Shown piece after piece: positions 43,497-49,532 of a stretch of DNA of 64,000 bases (positions within the stretch are counted from its first letter, which is position 1; each line of letters starts with the position of its first letter). This DNA comes from Cohaesibacter gelatinilyticus (lineage in GTDB: Bacteria; Pseudomonadota; Alphaproteobacteria; Rhizobiales; Cohaesibacteraceae): NCBI RefSeq assembly GCF_900215605.1, contig NZ_OBEL01000002.1, forward strand, positions 434,001 through 498,000. Reading direction: 5' to 3'. Below the pieces are notes generated by a model. That model made no database searches. It was given only the letters and a program-made list of their open reading frames with translations, and had not been told where the DNA came from. The position numbers were made by a program, and so were the translations under genes.

Positions 43497-43988
43497 ATGT
43501 CTCCCACATCCCCGACTTTGCATCTGCTGTGCGGCAAGATCGCCTCTGGAAAATCCACACTGGCTGCGCTCCTTGGCTCCCAACCCGGAACAATCACCAT
43601 AGCCGAAGACGAATGGTTGGCCATTCTCTATGCCGATGAGATGACATCGATATCAGACTATGTGCGCAATGCATCCAGACTGCAATCCATCATCGGACCC
43701 CATGTTGCATCTCTGCTCAATGCCGGACTGTCGGTGGTGCTGGATTTCCACGCCAATACCACCGAACGGCGCAGCTGGATGCGCGATCTGATCCAGACCA
43801 CAGGAGCTGCACACCAGCTGCATTATCTTGATGTTCCGGACGAGGTTTGCAAAACCAGATTACGATCACGCAATGCCGATGGTGCCCACCCCTTCGCCCC
43901 GACCGAAGAGCAATTCGATCAGCTATCCAGACATTTTGTTCCCCCACATCCGGGTGAAGGCTTCACCATCATCCGGCACGGCCACTGA
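43497..43988 (+). CDS. P-loop kinase-like ATP-binding protein (AAA_33/zeta-toxin-like)
   Basis: 163 residues from MSPTSPTLHLLCGKIASGKSTLAALL, with GAGAG upstream of the ATG; an ATG at 43485 is an alternative. The P-loop GKIASGKST is clear. SVVLDFHANTTERRSWMRDLIQ and LHYLDVPDEVCKTRLRSRN are the Walker-B-like and Arg-lid segments of the AAA_33 group, which phosphorylates small molecules or nucleic acid ends. No antitoxin is adjacent. It is probably a housekeeping or resistance kinase of unknown substrate. Confidence 0.82.
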   Translation: MSPTSPTLHLLCGKIASGKSTLAALLGSQPGTITIAEDEWLAILYADEMTSISDYVRNASRLQSIIGPHVASLLNAGLSVVLDFHANTTERRSWMRDLIQTTGAAHQLHYLDVPDEVCKTRLRSRNADGAHPFAPTEEQFDQLSRHFVPPHPGEGFTIIRHGH

Positions 43989-43993
43989 GACAT

Positions 43994-44485
43994 CTTCACG
44001 CTATTCCGTAACTTGTTTCCCTCACGGCAAATCCTCGCTCACGCTCGGGCCTACGGGGGTGCGGGCTATGCAGCCCGGTCACCTATCGGCTCCCGGCGGA
44101 AACCTGTGTTTCCGCCGAATTCTTTTATCCTTGAGAGATTGGCCTGGGAAAAGGATCCGCACAAGATACGCCATCGAGCCGAGGCGAGATGATAAGCGTA
44201 TCGACAGGAATGTGCGCGCCTCGCAGGCCGCCGCACAAGCGGCGAATAGCCGAGACAGGAAATAAACCCACGAGGGACAAGAACCCAGAAAAGCGATAGC
44301 GCTTTTCTGACGGCCGATAGGCAAGCGCGAAGCGTGCCCTCGCAGGCCCGAGCGAAGCGAGGAATAGCCGGTAAGAGGTACAGTTCGGTGACAGCATCGC
44401 GCTTTCACCGGGAACCGATAGGTGACCGAACCGCATGGTTCGCCCCGTCTGGAGCCCTGATCGCCAGATCAGGAATAGCGTGAAG
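43994..44485. repeat. mosaic palindromic element R4
   Basis: Bounded by perfect 14-bp inverted ends CTTCACGCTATTCC (43994-44007) and GGAATAGCGTGAAG (44472-44485). Inside lie a GGGCT/AGCCC hairpin, a CGGCGGAAAC/GTTTCCGCCG hairpin, the invariant core (44165-44202), a GCCGC/GCGGC-type tip, an AGAAAAGC/GCTTTTCT hairpin and an AGCCGGTAAGAGG end that is internal here. It is the longest copy and reads as two elements joined. It fills the gap between convergent genes. Confidence 0.85.
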
Positions 44486-44498
44486 ACAAATAACTCCT

Positions 44499-44879
44499 TC
44501 ACACCTCGCCCAAAAATTCGCCGCGCTGATAGATCCAGCCATTGATGGTCATGGTTTCGGGTGGCGGCTGAGTTGGGGGCTCACCACCCAGTTCTTCTAT
44601 ACAGACCTGAACCTGGGCGGTGGGAGTCTCCGGCGCCAGATAGCGGGTCCAGTCCCGACGATCCATGCGGCGCTCGGAGACGACAAAGCCGCAAGAGCCA
44701 CGGCGCACGCAATAGACCCTGTCCAGCTCCCAGCCACGGGCATCGGCAATGCCATTCCAATAGCGAGTGGCGGCCTTGCGGGCCTGGGTATCGGTGTCTG
44801 ACGCTTCACGTTTGGAGCGCATATAGACCAGCTTGCCGCTGTCATTACGCATGGTGGCGGTGGAAACAAATTCAGTCAT
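44499..44879 (-). CDS. hypothetical protein of the phage-derived patch
   Basis: 126 residues, start with a GAGGAACC site. The first part (MRNDSGKLVYMRSKREASDTDTQARKAATRYWNGIADARGWE) is basic and helical. The tail ends PPTQPPPETMTINGWIYQRGEFLGEV. No family recognised. It belongs to a minus-strand run of short genes that includes a DUF550 protein, so a prophage origin is likely by context. Confidence 0.6.
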   Translation of the reverse strand: MTEFVSTATMRNDSGKLVYMRSKREASDTDTQARKAATRYWNGIADARGWELDRVYCVRRGSCGFVVSERRMDRRDWTRYLAPETPTAQVQVCIEELGGEPPTQPPPETMTINGWIYQRGEFLGEV

Positions 44880-44962
44880 GAGGGTTCCTCATCTAAAATC
44901 GAGATGTGCCGCAATATTGATAATGCGAAAATCACAACATTTACTTCAAAATAGAAAGATAA

Positions 44963-45229
44963 TTAGAGGTCTAGAGCAGCCTGTGGCTCTCCCTCGACAA
45001 TGAAATGCACCTGAGATGGCGGCATCATTTCGTCCAAGGTAATGGGAATGCCATAGATATGCCTGCGGCGAATGTTTGATCGCTCCGGCTCTGCCATGCC
45101 CTGATCAATAGCTTCCACTTCCAGCTCGTGATAGGTGCTTTTGCTCATCTTGCAGGCCTCAATCGGCGCGCGATGATGATCAATGGTCGCCGAGGCAGAC
45201 GAGATGAATTTATCAAATAAAGTGCTCAT
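44963..45229 (-). CDS. small hypothetical protein of the phage-derived patch
   Basis: 88 residues from MSTLFDKFISSASATIDHHRAPIEACKMSK, with an AAGGAACC ribosome site. It contains a likely helical segment followed by SNIRRRHIYGIPITLDEMMPPSQVHFIVEG. Short, soluble, no family recognised. A longer frame to 45298 has no ribosome site. Confidence 0.55.
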   Translation of the reverse strand: MSTLFDKFISSASATIDHHRAPIEACKMSKSTYHELEVEAIDQGMAEPERSNIRRRHIYGIPITLDEMMPPSQVHFIVEGEPQAALDL

Positions 45230-45333
45230 GTTTGGTTCCTTCAAAGAAGCCGCACTTGGGCACAGAGCACAGCTCATCGCTGCCAGCCCATGCCTCATGC
45301 GCCAGTTGTCGTCTTTAAGATATTGATAGATAT

Positions 45334-45394
45334 AATCTTATCCCCTCCCCAAGTGCCTCAAGGGCACCATATCGGGTGGTTGGGAGGGGAGATT
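45334..45394. repeat. palindromic element E2 (short form)
   Basis: AATCT-TATCCCCTCCCCAA pairs with TTGGGAGGGG-AGATT around a centre reading CCTCAAGGGCACCATATCGGG. It matches the C-rich/G-rich palindrome of E1, E3, E4 and E6 without the outer GATTTAAAAGTC arms. It lies in the gap just downstream of the DUF550 gene stop. Confidence 0.7.
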
Positions 45395-45409
45395 AGCAGC
45401 TTCAGAAAA

Positions 45410-45886
45410 CTAGCTTCGCCTATGCTCCACCGGTTCGTCCGGATTGTTCGGATCGGCCCGATAATCTCGCGCCCAGAGAATCCGTTGCTTGTCTGCCATG
45501 GCTTTCAAAAGGCCTTGCAAGCCCAGCCCCTGCCGGCGGGCAGCATCCATGATCAGGAACATGCAATCGGCATATTCGGAAGGGTCATCAGGATTTTCCA
45601 GAAGCTCCTTTTGCTCCTTGCCCAGATGCTTGATGGGGCCGATGGGGCCTTTCACATCTGGCCCGCCAAAGACATCATAAGACCAGTCTTCATGCTCCTG
45701 CCAAATCTTGGCAAAGCTAAGATCAGAACTCCCGCCCTCATCCTTGAATGACACCCTGCCCGCTCGCCAGGCAGCCAGCAACAGCGCCATGGCCTCCGCC
45801 TCGGCCCAGCGGCCGGAAGGGCCCATCTCGTCTTCTTCATCCATCAGGATCCGCAAGGCTTCCAGCCTGTTGTTCAGCTCGCTCAT
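45410..45886 (-). CDS. DUF550 (dATP/dGTP diphosphohydrolase-like) protein
   Basis: 158 residues. The C-terminal half KHLGKEQKELLENPDDPSEYADCMFLIMDAARRQGLGLQGLLKAMADKQRILWARDY is the DUF550 pattern: an all-alpha NTP pyrophosphatase-like fold with metal-binding Glu residues in KEQKELLEN and EYAD. It ends PNNPDEPVEHRR as many phage members do. Phage DUF550 proteins may clean or alter nucleotide pools. The start ATG overlaps the stop of the gene upstream (ATGA), so it is part of a tight three-gene run. Confidence 0.82.
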   Translation of the reverse strand: MSELNNRLEALRILMDEEDEMGPSGRWAEAEAMALLLAAWRAGRVSFKDEGGSSDLSFAKIWQEHEDWSYDVFGGPDVKGPIGPIKHLGKEQKELLENPDDPSEYADCMFLIMDAARRQGLGLQGLLKAMADKQRILWARDYRADPNNPDEPVEHRRS

Positions 45887-46188
45887 CCCCAATCTCCCTC
45901 AACATGTTTGGCCGGATAGGCCCGCTTGCCTGCAATCATATAAATGCGATAGGACCCGTCCTGTTCCCGCTCGCCCGATCGAAAATGCGCCTCACAATCA
46001 TTCTGCATGAGCCAGGCCGTCGCCCAACCCAGAACCCGGTCACGATTCTGCCGCGCTGTCTTACCATTTCCTGCACGCACCATAAAGCTCTCACCCGGTT
46101 GTATCTGGCTGAAATCAAAGGCATTTGACGCAGGATAGGCGATGGCCTCCACCTCCACACCCGGCGCAATCTGACGATAGTCTGTCAT
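45883..46188 (-). CDS. hypothetical protein of the phage-derived patch
   Basis: 101 residues. Mid-part PGESFMVRAGNGKTARQNRDRVLGWATAWLMQN resembles a small DNA-binding or Arg-rich helical protein, but no family is recognised. It overlaps both neighbours by four bases, which marks the run 46502-45410 as one translational unit. Confidence 0.65.
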   Translation of the reverse strand: MTDYRQIAPGVEVEAIAYPASNAFDFSQIQPGESFMVRAGNGKTARQNRDRVLGWATAWLMQNDCEAHFRSGEREQDGSYRIYMIAGKRAYPAKHVEGDWG

Positions 46189-46502
46189 AGCTCTTTTCCA
46201 TTCTCGTCATAATAGGGCTGGCTGAGCAAGCGCTCTTTGCCGTCACCCAATAAACAATCAATCATCTCTCGCCGATGCAGATCCACCAGCGCCTTGGCTC
46301 CATCCAGCGTCGCGGCTTCCGCTTCCAGCCGCTGGCCATGAAATTCGCAAATCCAGACCCAATGACGGGTCGGGAAATTCTTCCCTTCCGCCCTAATTGC
46401 GTAATAGTCTGAAACAAGATCTTCGCTGTCTTCCAGCGCCCGCCAATCCAGTTCCTTCAATGCCTGCCCGGCCAGCAGTCCGCTCAAGTCATTCCCTGTC
46501 AT
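46185..46502 (-). CDS. hypothetical protein of the phage-derived patch
   Basis: 105 residues from MTGNDLSGLLAGQALKELDW, with GAGG five bases before the ATG. Contains HWVWICEFHGQRLEAEAATLDGAKALVDLHRREMIDCLLG. It is soluble and of unknown family. First gene of the overlapping three-gene run that ends with the DUF550 protein. Confidence 0.62.
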   Translation of the reverse strand: MTGNDLSGLLAGQALKELDWRALEDSEDLVSDYYAIRAEGKNFPTRHWVWICEFHGQRLEAEAATLDGAKALVDLHRREMIDCLLGDGKERLLSQPYYDENGKEL

Positions 46503-46545
46503 CGCCACCTCAAAATGTGAAATTCACAGCATCATTCTCAAATGT

Positions 46546-46722
46546 TTAAAATCCAGGTCTAGCCCACTTCCCCTCCCAAACGCCCTCAAGGGCACCATAT
46601 CGGGTGGGATGCAGAGGGGAGTGGGCTGGACGTGCCGCCTACTGCGCGCTCCCCAAAAGTTGCAGACTTTTCGGATAAGAGTTCGCTCACAAAGTCTCCT
46701 ACAGAGACTTTTAAACTGAGCA
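46546..46722. repeat. palindromic mosaic element E3 (inverted relative to E1)
   Basis: Read on the minus strand it begins TGCTCAGTTTAAAAGTCTC, then a CCGAAAAGT core hairpin, then the C-rich/G-rich palindrome, and ends near GGATTTTAAA. The order is the same as in E1. The TAA stop codon of the gene at 46711-47091 lies within its first bases. Confidence 0.75.
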
Positions 46723-47091
46723 TCCAATTCCATAATCCCTCGCAGTCAGCCGATGCTCCGCATTCGGGTCATCATCCAAATCCTCTTCCAATCCATCAGC
46801 ACCCTGGCGAATAGCGGTGATCAGATATTCGCTGGCATCTTCCGCCACCAGCTCACGAAAGGTCGCGGCTTCTGATAAGTCCCCTGCCCCGGTCAGGCTT
46901 TCGCATTGCCCGGCCAGATCCACCATCGCCTCGGCATAGGCCGAACTCATGGCTTCCATCAGGCTGGCCATATTCTGCGCCACGGCCACCCGCCCGGCGC
47001 GGCTGTTGGCCAGAAAAACCGGGCAAGAGGCCTTGGATTTGTGAATGCTTTCATTCATGCGGATCAGGGCCAGATCGACGGATAATGTCAT
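46711..47091 (-). CDS. hypothetical protein of the phage-derived patch
   Basis: 126 residues from MTLSVDLALIRMNESIHKSKASCPVFLAN, with a GGAG site. Predicted helical with an acidic C-terminus (GADGLEEDLDDDPNAEHRLTARDYGIGCSV). It is the first minus-strand gene next to the repeat-array control region, from which its promoter must read. The stop codon is supplied by element E3, so the end of the protein may have been changed by that insertion. Family unknown. Confidence 0.6.
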   Translation of the reverse strand: MTLSVDLALIRMNESIHKSKASCPVFLANSRAGRVAVAQNMASLMEAMSSAYAEAMVDLAGQCESLTGAGDLSEAATFRELVAEDASEYLITAIRQGADGLEEDLDDDPNAEHRLTARDYGIGCSV

Positions 47092-47155
47092 TTCACACTC
47101 CATATTGCGATAATCACATCAATATCAATAATCCTTTGTTGTGATAATGTCAACA

Positions 47156-47380
47156 ACCCTTTTGACCCCTTCTACCCCCTTTTGACCCTTTCAGACCTTT
47201 TACACCCTTTTTGTCCAGAGCGATTTACACAACCCCGACCCGTAGAATTTCCGCGCAAAAATTTTCTCTCAAATCGACCTTTTTGAGCATAGGACCCTTT
47301 GACCCCTTTGCACCCTTTCGATCCTTTTGCCAAATCCAAAAATATAAAGAAACCGGACCTTTAGACCCTTTCGGCCCTTT
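47156..47380. repeat. phased GACCCTTT repeat array
   Basis: About 13 degenerate copies of (G)ACCC(C)TTT. In the first cluster ACC begins near 47156, 47165, 47174, 47185, 47195 and 47204; in the second near 47294, 47302, 47312 and 47321; in the third near 47357, 47365 and 47375. Spacing is 8-11 bp, near one helical turn, and all copies are in one orientation. The array has no credible gene and lies between divergent phage-type genes. Confidence 0.75.
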
Positions 47381-47408
47381 GAAAATGAAAAAATAAAAGA
47401 TAAAAAGT

Positions 47409-47463
47409 CGATCGGGAGGCAGGTATATAAGGGGCAGGACCTTATAAACACGCCTCCCGATCG
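47409..47463. other. two-tier palindrome (cruciform-capable) beside the repeat array
   Basis: CGATCGGGAGGC (47409-47420) is the exact complement of GCCTCCCGATCG (47452-47463). Inside, TATAAGG (47426-47432) pairs with CCTTATA (47440-47446). The unpaired gaps between the two stems are five bases on each side. Flanking AAAAAG and CTTTTT extend the symmetry. Confidence 0.8.
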
Positions 47464-47492
47464 CCCTTTTTGGTTTTTGTTGAAAGATTTTC

Positions 47493-47517
47493 AAAGGTCA
47501 AAAAGGGTCCAAAGGTC
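47493..47517. repeat. inverted copies of the GACCCTTT motif
   Basis: AAAGGTC, AAGGGTC and AAAGGTC, 9-10 bp apart, are the reverse complement of the motif in the 47156-47380 array, placed on the other side of the palindrome. Confidence 0.7.
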
Positions 47518-47587
47518 CCTCGCTGCCAGCCACCATGCATTTAAGGCTTGCCGGGACGGCCCCCTGTTGCGATCATCACAGCGGTAT

Positions 47588-47703
47588 GAGTTTTGCTAAG
47601 TGCCCTGCACCAGACCCTCTCCCCCTCCCAACCACCCGTCATGGTACCCTCGTGGGCGGTTGGGAGGGGGAGAGAGCTTGGCTCAGGACTTTTAAATAGA
47701 GCA
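47588..47703. repeat. palindromic element E4
   Basis: CCCTCTCCCCCTCCCAACC and GGTTGGGAGGGGGAGAG pair around a GTACC-containing centre. The right end GGACTTTTAAATAGAGCA matches the right end of E6. It abuts the ribosome site of the terminase gene. Confidence 0.75.
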
Positions 47704-47731
47704 CCAAGAGCATGAGAACCGGAGGTGAGCA

Positions 47732-48292
47732 TTGACAAAGTCAGAGCGCAAAAAGGCCGATAAGCAGACGTCTTTGACCGACAAGCAAAAGCGCTTCTGC
47801 GAAGAATATGCCAAAGACCTGAACGCCACCCAGGCGGCCATTCGGGCGGGCTATGCCGAAAAGACCGCCTATTCCAGCGGCCCGCGCCTGCTCAACCACC
47901 CTGCCATCAAGCAGGAGCTGGCCGAGCGCACCAAACAAACCATGCAGGAATTGTCCACGAAGGGGCTGGACATCTCGGTCGAGAAAACCTTGCAAGCCAT
48001 CGCGCAAGTAGCCTTTTCCGACATCCGCACCATGTTTGATGAAAATGGCGATCTGATCCCGCCAAAGGATTGGGACGATGACACCGCCGCCAGCGTGGCA
48101 GCCCTCGACATCACCACCACCGAGCGCGCCCGGGGCGAGGTCAAACATGTCGCCAAAATCAAAAGCGCCGACCGCCTCCGCGCCCTCGACATGCTCGCCC
48201 GCTACCACTCCCTCTATAGCGACAGCATCCACGTCACCCTGACCGACGACCTCGCCGCACGCCTGCGCCGGGCAAAGGAACGGATGAAGTGA
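47732..48292 (+). CDS. terS: phage terminase small subunit
   Basis: 186 residues. LTDKQKRFCEEYAKDLNATQAAIRAGYAEKTAYSSGPRLLNHPAIKQELAERTKQ is the DNA-binding N-terminal domain of the Terminase_2 family, which recognises the packaging site of phage DNA. SVEKTLQAIAQVAFSDIRTMFDENGDLIPPKDWDDDTAASVAALDI is the usual central region. The TTG start has GGAGGTGAG six bases upstream. No large terminase, portal or capsid gene follows; the next gene is unrelated and on the other strand. It is an orphan, either a prophage relic or part of a satellite-like island. Confidence 0.9.
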   Translation: MTKSERKKADKQTSLTDKQKRFCEEYAKDLNATQAAIRAGYAEKTAYSSGPRLLNHPAIKQELAERTKQTMQELSTKGLDISVEKTLQAIAQVAFSDIRTMFDENGDLIPPKDWDDDTAASVAALDITTTERARGEVKHVAKIKSADRLRALDMLARYHSLYSDSIHVTLTDDLAARLRRAKERMK

Positions 48293-48342
48293 GGGTTAGG
48301 ATGTAATAGAGACCAGCCCTGAAGAGAATGAACTGGTATCTG

Positions 48343-49089
48343 TCATTTTTCAATTTCCCGAAAATGGCGATGTTTTATGATTTGTGCAAATGGAGGATTG
48401 GTTGTAGACGGGCCGCTTACCATGCTTCTTGAGCCGAACTCCGATAACCAGGTTAGACGATCCCCGATACCGGCTGTGACAGGATCATCTGTAATGGTGA
48501 TACGTGCACCGATAAACTTCACATCCGCTCCCAAAACCTGTTCCGCCTTGTCTGGAAATATTCGCTCAACAGTGGCCGGATCAAGCTCATCTTCAAAGCG
48601 CACCATGACAGGCACATCTTTTGGTTCAACATCGCAAGATCCAGTGAACTTGCCGACAAATCGCACATACCCTGCGGGGCCCAATTTCCCAGCTTTCTCT
48701 CCCAACTTGCATACTGAGTTTACAAAGAAAATGTAGCTTCCAGAATCAAAATCAATAGAACCGTCATCTCTGGGAGAATTCATCAATACATACACAGACG
48801 ATCTATTGGGAAGATCAACAATTACTGCGTCGCCATAAATGTCAAAGTCGTAACTTATACCGGGGAAAAAGGACATGATGGACTTGCTCAATACAAATTT
48901 TTGCACCCCACTGCCGGTAATTTGCTGGCCATCCACTTCAAAGGTTACATCAAGCCGAAAATTCAATTGGCGGCTTGGCGCATAAAGTTCCATGAAACCA
49001 AGGACCCCAAAACAGAGAACAGCAAAAACCAATCCAACCCGAACAAGCCGCCTTTTTGTCTTGGGTAAAGGGGTAAGTTTACTTCGCAT
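48343..49089 (-). CDS. membrane-anchored hypothetical protein
   Basis: 248 residues from MRSKLTPLPKTKRRLVRVGLVFAVLCFGVLGFMELYAP. One N-terminal membrane anchor is followed by a soluble, beta-rich domain of about 210 residues (LNFRLDVTFEVDGQQITGSGVQKFVLSK; GDAVIVDLPNRSSVYVLMNSP; PVMVRFEDELDPATVERIFPDKAEQVLGADVKFIGARITITDDPVTAGIGDRL). This is probably periplasmic. No named family is recognised. The in-frame ATG at 49131 is less likely because it adds a non-conserved stretch before the basic region. Confidence 0.65.
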   Translation of the reverse strand: MRSKLTPLPKTKRRLVRVGLVFAVLCFGVLGFMELYAPSRQLNFRLDVTFEVDGQQITGSGVQKFVLSKSIMSFFPGISYDFDIYGDAVIVDLPNRSSVYVLMNSPRDDGSIDFDSGSYIFFVNSVCKLGEKAGKLGPAGYVRFVGKFTGSCDVEPKDVPVMVRFEDELDPATVERIFPDKAEQVLGADVKFIGARITITDDPVTAGIGDRLTWLSEFGSRSMVSGPSTTNPPFAQIIKHRHFREIEK

Positions 49090-49179
49090 TTTTAGCTCGA
49101 ATAATTTGAAAACAGATGAATACCAGAGCAATAATCAGCACCCCAGAATGAACCACAGCTCCCTTCTTACATGTCTTAG

Positions 49180-49227
49180 TGCCTGATTTAAAAGTCTCTG
49201 GATGAGACTTTTAAATCAAACTCTTGC
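49180..49227. repeat. solo hairpin of the E family (E5)
   Basis: GATTTAAAAGTCTC and GAGACTTTTAAATC form a perfect 14-pair stem with a TGGAT loop (49185-49217), preceded by GTGCCT and followed by AAACTCTTG. It has the outer arms of E6 without the inserted C-rich/G-rich palindrome, as if it were an empty form. Confidence 0.75.
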
Positions 49228-49532
49228 ACAAAATCGAAATCCCACAACAGCATCCACATTATCCTGACCACCTCTCACCAAAACATGGAGGAAGAATCTC
49301 TCAAGCAATCCAATGAACGTGAGAAGAGATTTGGGTTAATCTTTCCTTTCACCTGTATAGATCTTGCAAATATTGCAAATTTCACAAGAAACGAACAAAA
49401 GATATTTTGCCTCACCTTAACCAAATAAGAACAAGTCTGTGACAGGATGTCTGCCGCATATAATAAATCGTCTTTTTTGTAACGGCGAGCAGCATTTGAC
49501 CGGGAACTTTTTTGGATAAGAAAGCTATTTGA
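49228..49532. other. intergenic region upstream of the GGDEF-EAL gene
   Basis: About 300 bp with moderately AT-rich sequence. It presumably contains the promoter of the GGDEF-EAL gene; no palindrome or clear -35/-10 pair stands out. Confidence 0.4.

Noticed and set aside
43277-43624. 115-codon minus-strand open frame before the P-loop kinase gene
   Set aside because: It overlaps the kinase start and P-loop on the opposite strand and has no supporting features.
44771-47091. Possible CRISPR array or phage attachment site in the phage-derived patch
   Set aside because: The repeats present are palindromic mosaics and a 10-bp phased array, not regularly spaced direct repeats with unique spacers. 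No duplicated attachment core next to a tRNA is visible.
47225-47494. Minus-strand open frame of 89 codons with a collagen-like FKGPKGSKGP pattern
   Set aside because: The pattern is simply the translation of the GACCCTTT repeat array. There is no ribosome site, the rest of the frame is low quality, and the repeat spacing is near 10 bp rather than fixed multiples of three.
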